From Micromonospora sp. FIMYZ51 (lineage in GTDB: Bacteria > Actinomycetota > Actinomycetes > Mycobacteriales > Micromonosporaceae): a DNA stretch of 64,000 nucleotides. The translations under genes were made by a program, and so were the position numbers. Positions 54,808 to 64,000 of this stretch are shown here, one piece after another (the first letter of the stretch is position 1; the number at the start of each line of letters is the position of its first letter). The stretch covers positions 5,580,001-5,644,000 of the forward strand of contig NZ_CP134706.1 in the NCBI RefSeq assembly GCF_038246755.1. Direction: 5' to 3'. The notes below the pieces were generated by a model. That model made no database searches, was not told the DNA's origin, and was given only the letters and a program-made list of their open reading frames with translations.

Positions 54808-55613
54808 TCGGTTCTCTCCCTGCTCACGTCCTGCGACGGCCGATCGGTCTCCGCCCGGTCGACCAGCGGCAGCGAGCGTAACGCGCGCTCCAGATGCCAT
54901 TGCAGGTGCGCCGCGACCAGCCCACTGCACTCCCGGCGTACCCCGGATTCGGCGGCGTCGGCGACCCGCCAGTCACCGGCGGTCAGCGCCGACATCAGAT
55001 CGATGGTGGCCGGCGCGGGGTGGGCGGCGCCGGGGGGACGGCAGTCTGGACAGACCGCGCCACCGGCCGGTACGGAGAAGGCTCGGTACCGCCCGGGGGT
55101 GCCGCAGACCGCGCAGGCGGTGAGCGCCGGTGCCCAGCCCGCCAGGGCCATCCCCCGCAGCAGGTACGCGTCGAGCACCAGGGTGGTGGCGTGGCTGCCC
55201 TCGGCGAGGGCCCGGAGCGCTCCCAGGGTGAGCTGGAACAGCCGCAGCGACGGCTCCCGCTCCACCGGGGTGAGCCGCTCGGCGGTCTCGGCGATCGCAC
55301 TGGCCGCGGTGTAGCGGGGGTAGTCGCCGAGGAACCGCTTGCCGTACAGGTCGATCCCCTCGACCTGGCTGACGGTGTGCAGCGAACTGCCCAACTCTCC
55401 CTTCGGGTCACCGGCGAGTTGCAGGTCCACGTGACCGAAGGGCTCCAGCCGGGCGCCGAACTTCGAGCTGGTCCGGCGGACCCCCCGGGCGACCGCGCGC
55501 AGCCGGCCGTGCCGCCGGGTGAGCAGGGTGATGATCCGGTCCGACTCGCCGAGTTTCTGGACGCGGAGCACCACCGCGTCGTCGCGGTAGAGCTGTCGGC
55601 GGTACCCGGCCAT
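54804..55613 (-). CDS. recO: DNA repair protein RecO
   Basis: The 269-residue protein loads RecA on SSB-coated DNA in the RecF pathway. I chose the ATG at 55613 (MAGYRRQLY) because GGAG lies suitably upstream. The N-terminal OB fold has [20 protein letters not shown] and [17 protein letters not shown]. The C-terminal helical part includes the zinc-type pair CAVCGTPG and CPDC near 180-205. It is coupled to uppS. Its order with era and the CBS gene is the standard actinobacterial one, although an acyltransferase and a DUF4097 gene are inserted between recO and era here. Confidence 0.93.
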   Translation of the reverse strand: MAGYRRQLYRDDAVVLRVQKLGESDRIITLLTRRHGRLRAVARGVRRTSSKFGARLEPFGHVDLQLAGDPKGELGSSLHTVSQVEGIDLYGKRFLGDYPRYTAASAIAETAERLTPVEREPSLRLFQLTLGALRALAEGSHATTLVLDAYLLRGMALAGWAPALTACAVCGTPGRYRAFSVPAGGAVCPDCRPPGAAHPAPATIDLMSALTAGDWRVADAAESGVRRECSGLVAAHLQWHLERALRSLPLVDRAETDRPSQDVSRERTE

Positions 55614-55739
55614 CGCGCCATTCTCCATCCTGACCACGGTGCGGGTCGCACCCCGGGTCGGATCTCAGGGTCCGCTCCGGGTCGCGGTGCCGGCGAACCC
55701 CGATGCGCGTACGCCGGCAGCGGTCGTAGCGTGCTCGAC

Positions 55740-56534
55740 ATGGCTTCGCACCGGACCACCACGCTGCCCCGCAAGGCCACGGCGATTGCCATGGCCACCA
55801 CCATGATCGTCCTTGCCGGCTGCGACAACCTCTCGTCCCGCCGGCTCGACTACGACACCACCGAGTCCGCCCGGATCACCGCGATCCGGCTGCTGCCCGG
55901 CTCCGGCGATGTGGTGATCCGCGGCGACGGCGGCACGGACGGCGTACGCATCAAGCGGGCGGTGCGCTACCAGGGCAGCCAGCCTGACGTGACGTACCAG
56001 ATCAACGGCTCAGAGCTGGTGCTGGACACCTCCTGCGGTCGCCGGTGCAGCGTCTCCTACGAGGTGACCACCGGCGCGGGGGTAAGCGTGCACGGCGAGA
56101 CCGGCTCCGGCGACATCGACCTGAGCCGGGTCGGCGCGGTCGAGGTCAAGGTGGGCTCCGGCAACGTCCGGCTCTCCGGTGCCGCCGGAGCGGTCCGGGC
56201 GCAGACCGGCTCGGGCGACATCGAGGTGTACGACGTGGCCGACCCGGTCGTGCTTCGCGCCTCCTCCGGAAACATCACCGCCAGCCGGCTCAGCGGCGAG
56301 GTGAACGCCGAGGCCAACTCCGGAAACGTCACCGTCGAGCTGGACCGGCCGGCCTCCGCCCGGGTGCACGCGTCGAGCGGCAACGTCGAGCTGACCGTGC
56401 CGGCGGGCGCCTACCAGGTGCGGTCCCGGGCCGGTTCCGGCCAGGTGGAGCTGGGCGTGCCGCACGATCCGGCCGCCCCGCTCGTGCTCGACCTGCGCAC
56501 CGGCAGCGGCAACATCACCGTCGCCGCGCGGTGA
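55740..56534 (+). CDS. DUF4097-family beta-helical lipoprotein
   Basis: The 264-residue protein has a lipobox VLAGC (Cys near 28) and, from about 45, a repeat of short strands rich in G-S-G-D/N-I/V: GETGSGDIDLS, VKVGSGNVRLS, AQTGSGDIEVY, RASSGNITAS and so on. This is the DUF4097/adhesin-like right-handed beta-helix. Such exported proteins are of unknown function and may bind surface polymers. Its 3' end overlaps that of the convergent acyltransferase by 20 bp. Confidence 0.85.
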   Translation: MASHRTTTLPRKATAIAMATTMIVLAGCDNLSSRRLDYDTTESARITAIRLLPGSGDVVIRGDGGTDGVRIKRAVRYQGSQPDVTYQINGSELVLDTSCGRRCSVSYEVTTGAGVSVHGETGSGDIDLSRVGAVEVKVGSGNVRLSGAAGAVRAQTGSGDIEVYDVADPVVLRASSGNITASRLSGEVNAEANSGNVTVELDRPASARVHASSGNVELTVPAGAYQVRSRAGSGQVELGVPHDPAAPLVLDLRTGSGNITVAAR

Positions 56535-57735
56535 TCTCGTCGGGTCGAGCCCGCTGACCGGGTACCCCGTCCTCCGGGTACGGCGCGGTCGGTTCGTCCG
56601 GCGGACCGGCGGACCGGCCGGCCCCCGGCGGTGGCTCCGGCCGACCCGAGCCGGGCTCCGGCCGACCTGAGCCCGGCACCGGCGACCCACCGGAGCGGGC
56701 CTCGGCGTGCCGGCGCCCGCCCGGCACCGGTGGCCGCCCTCCGCCCGGGATCAGCTCGGGCGGGCGCTGCGCCGCCACGTCCTCGACCCAGCCGAACAGC
56801 GCGGTGACCACGCCCACCAGCAGGAAGACCAGCACGACCCGGATGGCCAGGCCCAGCAGATCCTGATGCGACCAGCCGACCACGTCCACAAGCGGGGTGA
56901 GCGCCACCACGAAGGCCATGTGCCACAGGTAGACGGTCAGCGCCCGCCGGTTGAGCACGGTCACCGCGCGGCCGACAAGCGCGCTGCGGTCCACCCAGGC
57001 GGCGGTTGCCGGCGCCCGGCCCAGCGCCACCAGGATGAACGCGGCCGACCAGAGGGCGTTGCCGAGGGGGATGTCGTTCAGGTCGTAGCCGCGCGGACCG
57101 GGATGGGCCAGGATCCAGGCGCCGCCGACCGCCGCGAGGGCGAGCGCCACGGGCACCAGCACCCGGTTGGCCAGCCGGCGCAGCATCCCGGCCTGGTGGG
57201 CGAAGCCCAGCAGCCAGGCGCCGAAGTAGAGACCGAACTCCCGGAGTACGCCGTGCGGGTTCGGGTAGATGCCCAACTCGATGGCGAGCAGCAGGCAGTA
57301 CGGGGCGAGCAGGGTGGGCAGCGGGAACCGCCGGAACAGCCAGAGGGCGATCGGGGAGGCGAGCACGAACCAGAGGTAGTCGCGCAGATACCAGATCGGG
57401 CTGAGCGCCAACGCACCCCAGTAGTTGGCCGGCGGGTCGGCCACCGGGAAGAGCCAGAGCAGCACCTTCGGGGTCAGCGGCAGACCGGTGAACAGCATCG
57501 CCGGCACGAAGATCGCGGCCACCACCCACAGCGACGGCAGCAGCCGGCGCAGCCGGCGGCCGACCGCGGTGGGGCCGGACCGGGTCAGGGACGCTGCCAT
57601 CAGCGACCCGGCGAGGGCGAACATCACCGACATCGCCGGGAACACAAGCGTCAGCGACGCCCAGCCGGTGACGTGGTAGACGACGACCCGCACGATGGCC
57701 AGCGCACGCAGCAGGTCCAGGTATCTGTTTCGCAT
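56515..57735 (-). CDS. Acyltransferase 3 family membrane protein
   Basis: The 406-residue protein has about ten hydrophobic segments and the acyltransferase-3 entry RNRYLDLLRALAIVRVVVYH (2-21) with the catalytic histidine region, plus FALAGSLMAASL and the late ALTVYLWHMAFVV motif. It should transfer acetyl or other acyl groups to an exopolysaccharide or surface glycolipid. I chose the ATG at 57735, which starts the conserved region. A Pro/Gly/Arg-rich cytoplasmic tail from about 345 contains short repeats of GSGRPEP. The acceptor is unknown. Confidence 0.88.
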   Translation of the reverse strand: MRNRYLDLLRALAIVRVVVYHVTGWASLTLVFPAMSVMFALAGSLMAASLTRSGPTAVGRRLRRLLPSLWVVAAIFVPAMLFTGLPLTPKVLLWLFPVADPPANYWGALALSPIWYLRDYLWFVLASPIALWLFRRFPLPTLLAPYCLLLAIELGIYPNPHGVLREFGLYFGAWLLGFAHQAGMLRRLANRVLVPVALALAAVGGAWILAHPGPRGYDLNDIPLGNALWSAAFILVALGRAPATAAWVDRSALVGRAVTVLNRRALTVYLWHMAFVVALTPLVDVVGWSHQDLLGLAIRVVLVFLLVGVVTALFGWVEDVAAQRPPELIPGGGRPPVPGGRRHAEARSGGSPVPGSGRPEPGSGRPEPPPGAGRSAGPPDEPTAPYPEDGVPGQRARPDEITARRR

Positions 57736-57912
57736 CAGCCTGCATCTATATCCGGGGGCGGAGGCATACCTTCCTACCCTCTGGGGCAGAGCAGGGAAAC
57801 GACCAGACACTCGCCCGGATAGTGAAACTTCCCATATGCCTGACCGGTACCGATCAGTCGATCAAGGGGTCACTCGTCCGCTTCCGTCCCGCAGCGAAAC
57901 TCCCCCACCGGG

Positions 57913-58812
57913 TCAGAAGCCGAGCTTGCGCAGCTGCTTCGGGTCGCGCTGCCAGTCCTTGGCCACCCGGACGTGCAGATCGAGATAGACCCGGCTGCCC
58001 AGCAGCTCCTCGATCTGCCGCCGGGCGGTGGTGCCGACCCCCTTGAGCCGGCTGCCCCGATGGCCGATCACGATCGCCTTCTGGCTGGGCCGCTCGACGT
58101 ACACATCGGCGTAGATCTTGATGAGCTGCCCCTCGGGGATCATCTCCTCCACCACCACGGCGATGGAGTGCGGCAACTCGTCCCGGACCCCCTCCAGTGC
58201 CGCCTCCCGGATCAGCTCGGCCACCAGCACCTGCTCCGGGTCGTCGGTGAGCATGTCGTCCGGGTACAGCTGCGGCGACTCGGGCAGGTAGCGCGTCATC
58301 ACCTCGACCAGGGTGTCCACCTGGTGCCCGGAGACCGCGCTGACCGGCACCACGTCGGCGAAGTCACCCAACTCGCTCACCGCGAGCAACTGCTCGGCCA
58401 GCCGCTTGCGGTCGACCAGGTCGGTCTTGGTCACCACCGCCAACACGGTCGCCTTCAGCTCGGCCAACTCCCCGGTGATGAATCGGTCACCCCGGCCGAT
58501 CGGCTCGTCCGCGGGGATGCAGAGGCCGATCACGTCGACCTCGCTCCAGGTCTGCCGGACCAGGTCGTTGAGCCGTTCGCCGAGCAGCGTACGCGGACGG
58601 TGCAGGCCGGGCGTGTCGACAAGCACCAGCTGCGACTCCGGCCGGTGCAGCACCGCCCGGATGACGTGCCGGGTGGTCTGTGGCTTGTTCGAGGTGATGG
58701 CGATCTTCTGCCCGACGATCGCGTTGGTGAGCGTGGACTTGCCCGCGTTGGGCCGGCCGACGAAACAGGCGAACCCGGCCCGGTACGGCCGCGTACCGGC
58801 CTCGGCGCTCAC
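57913..58812 (-). CDS. era: GTPase Era
   Basis: The 299-residue GTPase checks 16S rRNA maturation and 30S assembly. G1 is GRPNAGKS (19-26), G2 SNKPQTTRHVI, G3 DTPGLH, G4 TKTD and the C-terminal KH domain carries IKIYADVYVERPSQK then GHRGSRLKGVG. Its start overlaps the stop of the Rv2365c-like gene by four bases. With ybeY just upstream, it forms the usual ribosome-maturation group. Confidence 0.97.
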   Translation of the reverse strand: MSAEAGTRPYRAGFACFVGRPNAGKSTLTNAIVGQKIAITSNKPQTTRHVIRAVLHRPESQLVLVDTPGLHRPRTLLGERLNDLVRQTWSEVDVIGLCIPADEPIGRGDRFITGELAELKATVLAVVTKTDLVDRKRLAEQLLAVSELGDFADVVPVSAVSGHQVDTLVEVMTRYLPESPQLYPDDMLTDDPEQVLVAELIREAALEGVRDELPHSIAVVVEEMIPEGQLIKIYADVYVERPSQKAIVIGHRGSRLKGVGTTARRQIEELLGSRVYLDLHVRVAKDWQRDPKQLRKLGF

Positions 58813-59186
58813 TCGGTCACCGTGCCGAGCACCGTGCCGTCCGGCGCGGCCAGGTGGATCGGTGCGTCGACGGCCAGGTCACGAACGGCGGCGTAGCCGG
58901 CACCGTCCAAGGTGGACGCCTCGGTCACCACCACCGCCGCCTCCAACCGGGTGGCGCCCGCCGCCGCCGCCGAGGCGACCGCCAACTGGAGCGCGGTGAT
59001 CGCCAACGAGGGCAGCGAGACGCTGGCCGCCGCGTACGTCCGCCCGTCCTGATCCCGCACCGCGGCGCCCTCCACGGCACCCACCCGACCCCGCGCTCCC
59101 CGCGCGAGGATGACCAGCTTGCCGTCCTCGGCGGTCAACTCGGCGCTGCTCGGGTTGGCGGTCGGTACGGCGGGTGACTCAGGCAT
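58809..59186 (-). CDS. Rv2365c-like conserved protein (cytidine-deaminase-related in context, no active site)
   Basis: The 125-residue protein lies between the CBS protein and era, the position of Rv2365c in M. tuberculosis. It has the alternating pattern SAELTAEDGKLVILARGAR, then DGRTYAAASVSLPSLAITAL, reminiscent of the cytidine deaminase fold, but lacks the HAE and PCxxC zinc motifs, so enzymatic activity is unlikely. The start (59186) overlaps the upstream CBS gene by eight bases. It may be a structural remnant or partner of Era. Confidence 0.8.
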   Translation of the reverse strand: MPESPAVPTANPSSAELTAEDGKLVILARGARGRVGAVEGAAVRDQDGRTYAAASVSLPSLAITALQLAVASAAAAGATRLEAAVVVTEASTLDGAGYAAVRDLAVDAPIHLAAPDGTVLGTVTE

Positions 59187-60555
59187 CGGCGGGCTGCCTC
59201 TCCTCTGATCGGTCGTCATCGCCCCGGGAGGCGGCCTGGTTGTCCTGCTGCGATTCGGTCGGCTCCACCCGGCGCACCAGCACCGTGTCGATCCGGTTGC
59301 GTCGGCCGGTGGTGCCCTCGGCGAGCAGCCGGAGCCCGCCCACCTCGACCTCGGCGCCCGGAATCGGTACCCGCCCGAGGGACTGGGCGAGCAGACCGCC
59401 GACGGTCTCCACCTCGTCGTGCGGCAGCTCGGTGTCGAACAGCTCGCCGAGATCCTCCACCGGCAGCCGGGCGGTGACCCGCACCGCGCCGTCGGGCAGC
59501 TGCTCGACGGGCGGGCGTTCGACATCGTACTCGTCGGTGATCTCCCCGACGATCTCCTCCAGGATGTCCTCGATGGTGACCAGCCCACCGGTGCCGCCGT
59601 ACTCGTCGACCACGATCACCAGGTGGTTGCGGGCCGCCTGCATCTCGGACAGCAGGTCGTCGACGGGCTTGGAGTCCGGCACGAACGTGGCCGGCCGCAT
59701 CAGCTCGGCCACCGGCAGCTGGCGGTCCGCGTCGGCACCGCCCTGGGTACGCCGGACGAGATCCTTGAGGTAGAGCACGCCGAGCACGTCGTCGACGCTC
59801 TCGCCGATCACCGGGATCCGGGAGAAACCGGACCGCAGGAACAGCGCGAGGGCCTGGTTGAGCGTCTTGCCCGACTCGATCCACACCATCTCGGTACGCG
59901 GCACCATCACCTCGCGGGCGATGGTGTCGCCGAGCGCGAAGACCGAATGGATCATCTGGCGTTCGCCGTGCTCCACCACACCACGCTGCTCGGCGAGGTC
60001 GACCAGCTCGCGCAACTCGACCTGGGTGGCGAACGGCCCCTCCCGGAAACCCCGGCCCGGGGTCACCGCGTTGCCGATCAGGATCAGCAGCGAAGCCAGC
60101 GGATTGAGCACCCGACCCAGCCAGCGCACCAGCGGCGCGGCGACCCGGCCCACGGCGTACGCGTGCTGCCGGCCGAGGGTACGCGGACCGACCCCGACCA
60201 CGACGAAGCTGACCACGGTCATCGCCCCGGCGGTGACCAGCGCCGCCCGCCAGCCCGCCCCGAAGGTGTCCACCGCGACCAGCGCCACAAGCGTGGTGGC
60301 GGTCAGCTCGGCGAGCAACCGGAGCAGCAACAGCAGGTTGAGGTGCCGGACCACGTCACCGGCGACCGTCTGGAGGGTACGCGCGCCCCGGGCGCCGTCG
60401 CGGGCCAGCTCGGCGGCCCGGGCCGGGGAGACCGCCGCCAGGGCGGCCTCGGTCATCGCGATCAGGCCGGCGAGCACCACCAGCCCGGCGGCGAAGACGA
60501 GTAGTTGCAGATCGGGTAGGCCGGTGGCGGACGCGGCCAGCGAAGTCTCCATCAC
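59179..60555 (-). CDS. Hemolysin/CorC-type CBS-domain membrane protein
   Basis: The 458-residue protein has a DUF21 membrane domain with four helices (about 1-190; [19 protein letters not shown] is its conserved cytoplasmic loop), a paired CBS domain (about 205-325; [14 protein letters not shown] and [19 protein letters not shown]), and a CorC_HlyC domain at the C-terminus (about 345-430). Related proteins (CNNM/MpfA) export magnesium. It is the Rv2366c homologue by position and structure, coupled to ybeY upstream by 4-bp overlap. Confidence 0.92.
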   Translation of the reverse strand: MMETSLAASATGLPDLQLLVFAAGLVVLAGLIAMTEAALAAVSPARAAELARDGARGARTLQTVAGDVVRHLNLLLLLRLLAELTATTLVALVAVDTFGAGWRAALVTAGAMTVVSFVVVGVGPRTLGRQHAYAVGRVAAPLVRWLGRVLNPLASLLILIGNAVTPGRGFREGPFATQVELRELVDLAEQRGVVEHGERQMIHSVFALGDTIAREVMVPRTEMVWIESGKTLNQALALFLRSGFSRIPVIGESVDDVLGVLYLKDLVRRTQGGADADRQLPVAELMRPATFVPDSKPVDDLLSEMQAARNHLVIVVDEYGGTGGLVTIEDILEEIVGEITDEYDVERPPVEQLPDGAVRVTARLPVEDLGELFDTELPHDEVETVGGLLAQSLGRVPIPGAEVEVGGLRLLAEGTTGRRNRIDTVLVRRVEPTESQQDNQAASRGDDDRSEERQPADA

Positions 60556-61025
60556 CGGGACCGGGTCGACCGCCAGCTGGACAGCAAGCGGGCCTGCAAG
60601 CCGAACATCTCCCGCTCCTCCTCCGGCTCAGCGTGGTCGTAGCCGAGCAGGTGCAACACCCCGTGCACGGTGAGCAGGTGCAGCTCGTCGGCGGAGCTGT
60701 GCCCGGCCGTCGCCGCCTGCTTCGCCGCCACCTCGGGGCAGAGCACGATGTCACCGAGCAACGCGGGCTCACCACCGGCGCTGCTGGTCTCGCCGGGGCC
60801 GTGGTCGACGCTGCCCTCGTCCATGGGGAAGGCGAGCACGTCGGTCGGGCCGTCGCCGCCCATCCAGCGGTGGTTCAGCTCGGTCATGTAGTCGACGTCG
60901 ACAAGCAGCACGGACAGCTCGGCGAGGGGATTGACCCCCATCTCGTCGAGCGCGTGCCGGGCGACGGCGAGCACGGCGTCGGTGTCGACGTCGACGCCGG
61001 ACTCGTTGGCGATCTCGATGGACAA
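60552..61025 (-). CDS. ybeY: Endoribonuclease YbeY
   Basis: The 157-residue metalloprotein takes part in 16S rRNA 3'-end maturation and rRNA quality control. The zinc site [11 protein letters not shown] gives His121, His125 and His131, and [10 protein letters not shown] near 91-100 completes the fold. Length and order (phoH-ybeY-CBS-era) are standard for actinobacteria. It starts 15 bp after the phoH stop. Confidence 0.96.
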   Translation of the reverse strand: MSIEIANESGVDVDTDAVLAVARHALDEMGVNPLAELSVLLVDVDYMTELNHRWMGGDGPTDVLAFPMDEGSVDHGPGETSSAGGEPALLGDIVLCPEVAAKQAATAGHSSADELHLLTVHGVLHLLGYDHAEPEEEREMFGLQARLLSSWRSTRSR

Positions 61026-61040
61026 CTTTCTTCCCTCGGT

Positions 61041-62099
<1,059 letters not shown>

Positions 62100-62276
62100 A
62101 GGTCGGGCCGAGGGGCCCTGCGCCACCTGCTCTCGATCTCGGCGCCGGGCCGGTCGCCACGGCGTGTGGACGTTGTCTCCATCGTATCGGGTCGGCAGCC
62201 CGGACAGGCTGCCCATTTCCGCTGGCGCGGCAGTCGTGCAGCAGCGGACAAAACGCCGCAGCCATCCCGGGTCGGG

Positions 62277-63665
62277 TCAGGCCCGAAAGTCGTACCGGTC
62301 GAAGCTCTCCTGATGCCGGGTGAACCGGTAGGTGGCCCAGTGCATCCGGATCACCACCCCGTCGCTGTCGCGGGTCAACCGGAGCAGCTCACCGACCTCC
62401 CGGCCGGAGACCGTCCGGAACACGTCCGGCCGCTCCGGCACCGGCGCGAAGATCGCCGGCGGCTTCCCCGGCGGGTCACCGGCACCCCGGGCCCGCAGGG
62501 CGCCGTCGTGCCAGCTGAAGACGTACTCGAAGCCCTCGCCCCACCAGCGGCCGAGCAGCCCGCGTACGGACTCGGGGGCCGGGTCGCCGGGCCGCCACGG
62601 GTCGATGTCGGCCGGGTCGTGTTCGACCGCCGCGGCGAGCAGCCGGTGCGGCAGCTCCAGCAGCTCGACCGCGGTGCCCGAGGAACCGAGCACGGCGGCA
62701 CCGAACGCGGCCGGAGTGTCCGTGCCACCACGGCGGCCGTACACCCCGGCGAGAAAACCGGGCATCGCACCGTCGTGCCCCACGTGCACCACCCGGTTTC
62801 CCTGCGGCACCAGGATCAACCCGAGCCCGAAGCCGCCACCCCAGAGGGTCTCGTCGGTGACCGTCACCGGCCAGCGCATCTCGTCCAGGGTCGCCGGGGC
62901 GAGCACCCGACCGGCCGCGTCCAGCGCCGCCGGATCGGCCAGGAAGGCCGCCCACCGGGCCAGGTCGCCGGCCGTGCCCCAGAGCTGCGCGGCGGGACCG
63001 ACCGCGCCGAAATCGGTGGGTGGTTCCGGGCGTGCCTCGTCGGAGTAGGCATCGACAAGGAACCCGGTCGCCGCCCGGGGGCCCGGGGAGACCGTGGTGG
63101 TGGTCAGTCCGAGCGGCGTCAGCACCCGCTCGGTCAGCACCTCGGCCCAGGTGCCGCCGCGCAACTGCCCGACCAGCCGGCCGAGCAGCGCCATGCCGAG
63201 GTTGGAATAGTGGAAGCGACGGCCGGGCGGCAGCACCCGCTCGGCCTGGGCCAGTTCGGCGACGAGCCGGTCGGCATCCGGCGCCTGGAGGGTGTCCCAG
63301 ACGTCGCCGTGCGGTTCCCGTTGCAGGCCGGCGGTGTGCGACAGCAGCCGGCGTACGGTCAGCTCGCCGTGCGCCGGCAGGTCGAGGTGCCGCTCCAGCG
63401 GGTCGTCGAGATCGAGCAGGCCGTCGTCGCGGCACTGCATGACCAGTACGGCGGTGAAGGTCTTGGTCACCGAGCCGATCCGGAACCGGGTCTGCTCGTC
63501 GAGCGCCGTGTCGTTGCCGGTGCCGCCGACCGTGCAGGTCCACAACGGCCGGTCGGCCCGGTGCACCGCGGCCGAGATCGCCGGCACCCGGGCCTGCGCC
63601 TGGACCTGCCGCACCATCCGGTCCAGGTGACCGGCGGCGGCACCACGGTCGGCGGCCGAACTCAC
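62277..63665 (-). CDS. Serine hydrolase (beta-lactamase/DD-peptidase-like)
   Basis: The 462-residue protein has the class C-like active site: SVTK (Ser65-Lys68) after a short N-terminus, FHYSNLGMALLG with the Tyr-x-Asn element near 145-156, and VVHVGHDG near 300 in the position of the KTG/HxG triad. A C-terminal beta-rich domain of about 90 residues follows (PGKPPAIFAPVPERPDVF). No signal peptide is visible, so it is likely cytoplasmic and acts on esters or small peptides rather than as a secreted beta-lactamase. It overlaps the HIT gene by 4 bp. Confidence 0.88.
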   Translation of the reverse strand: MSSAADRGAAAGHLDRMVRQVQAQARVPAISAAVHRADRPLWTCTVGGTGNDTALDEQTRFRIGSVTKTFTAVLVMQCRDDGLLDLDDPLERHLDLPAHGELTVRRLLSHTAGLQREPHGDVWDTLQAPDADRLVAELAQAERVLPPGRRFHYSNLGMALLGRLVGQLRGGTWAEVLTERVLTPLGLTTTTVSPGPRAATGFLVDAYSDEARPEPPTDFGAVGPAAQLWGTAGDLARWAAFLADPAALDAAGRVLAPATLDEMRWPVTVTDETLWGGGFGLGLILVPQGNRVVHVGHDGAMPGFLAGVYGRRGGTDTPAAFGAAVLGSSGTAVELLELPHRLLAAAVEHDPADIDPWRPGDPAPESVRGLLGRWWGEGFEYVFSWHDGALRARGAGDPPGKPPAIFAPVPERPDVFRTVSGREVGELLRLTRDSDGVVIRMHWATYRFTRHQESFDRYDFRA

Positions 63666-64000
63666 GCCACGCTCCGGGCCAGCATCGGGCCGAGCGGCGC
63701 CCCGCCCAACAGGTGCGCGTGCGCGTGGAACACCTCCTGGCCGCCGTACGTGCCGGTGTTGAACAGCAGCCGGAAGCCGTCGCCGAGCAGCCCCTCGTCC
63801 TCGGCCACCGCGGCGGCCGTGGCCAGCACCTCGCCGGCCAGTGCCGGGTCGCCCTGCCCGAGGGTGGCCACGTCCGCGTAGTGCTCCTTCGGAATGACCA
63901 GTACGTGCACCGGTGCCTTCGGCTTGATGTCCCGGAAGGCGAGCGTGCTGGGCGTCTCACGGACCACCGTGGCCGGGATCTCCCCGGCGACGATGCGACA
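63662..64000 (-). CDS. HIT-family nucleotide-binding protein, 5' end beyond the window
   Basis: The visible 112 codons hold most of a histidine-triad protein: CRIVAGEIPATVVRE at the start, FRDIKPKAPVHVLVIPKEHY, and the triad EVFHAHAHLLGG near the end. An in-frame GTG at 63967 exists, but the reading frame and the CRIVAGEIPA motif continue to the right edge, so the true start is outside. Such HIT hydrolases cleave nucleoside phosphoramidates. It precedes the serine hydrolase with a 4-bp overlap. Confidence 0.92.
   Translation of the reverse strand, partial: CRIVAGEIPATVVRETPSTLAFRDIKPKAPVHVLVIPKEHYADVATLGQGDPALAGEVLATAAAVAEDEGLLGDGFRLLFNTGTYGGQEVFHAHAHLLGGAPLGPMLARSVA

Overview
The DNA is very GC-rich and densely coded. 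Many genes overlap by 4 bp (ATGA, GTGA, TTGA), GTG and TTG starts are common, and the antisense frames are full of long shadow ORFs. This is typical of a high-GC actinomycete. The order dnaG, dgt, glyS, smtB-type regulator, zur, uppS, recO, era, Rv2365c-like, CBS protein, ybeY, phoH follows the order I recall from the Mycobacterium tuberculosis Rv2343c-Rv2368c region. The accessory genes and repeats point to Micromonosporaceae, most likely Micromonospora; that lineage call is inference.

Layout. 1-5.4 kb: a sugar ABC importer (binding lipoprotein, permease, double ATPase) with a ROK regulator and the start of a Gfo/Idh/MocA dehydrogenase. 5.4-6.4 kb: a BrkB/YihY membrane protein. 6.9-14.1 kb: the most unusual locus, a TAXI-type TRAP transporter (fused permease plus receptor) followed by a conservon-like sensor kinase, a Roadblock/LC7 protein and a second TAXI receptor. 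14.4-17.0 kb: a NodIJ/Drr-like ABC-2 exporter. 17.1-25.8 kb: dnaG and partner, an XRE/MmyB regulator divergent from an SDR, a BCCT transporter, a siderophore-interacting protein, dgt and a VOC protein. 26.0-32.5 kb: an orphan Roadblock protein, pyruvate phosphate dikinase, a GH20 hexosaminidase and a secreted C39-like peptidase. 32.7-36.6 kb: dusB-like, a DUF559-like protein and glyS. 36.7-42.2 kb: small proteins, then a zinc regulon (znuA-znuC-znuB, smtB-type sensor, zur) behind a good Zur-box candidate. 42.3-48.5 kb: acyl-CoA dehydrogenase, DUF6328, SIS protein, alpha/beta hydrolase, and a DUF1980/permease pair. 48.8-52.0 kb: a TPP riboswitch and ykoEDC thiamine-precursor ECF transporter. 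52.2-64 kb: gnd, a small protein, and the uppS-recO and era-CBS-ybeY-phoH core, with a DUF4097 lipoprotein, an acyltransferase, a serine hydrolase and a partial HIT protein.

Two interspersed repeat families stand out. One is a 31-bp unit around a GGGCCC core, always present as two tandem copies, at four loci. The other consists of 50-81 bp GATC-containing inverted repeats with long, nearly perfect arms, at or just after gene 3' ends. One of these has been read into the C-terminus of the zur ORF, and one sits inside the ykoE-ykoD operon. No tRNA, rRNA, CRISPR array or intact insertion sequence was recognised.
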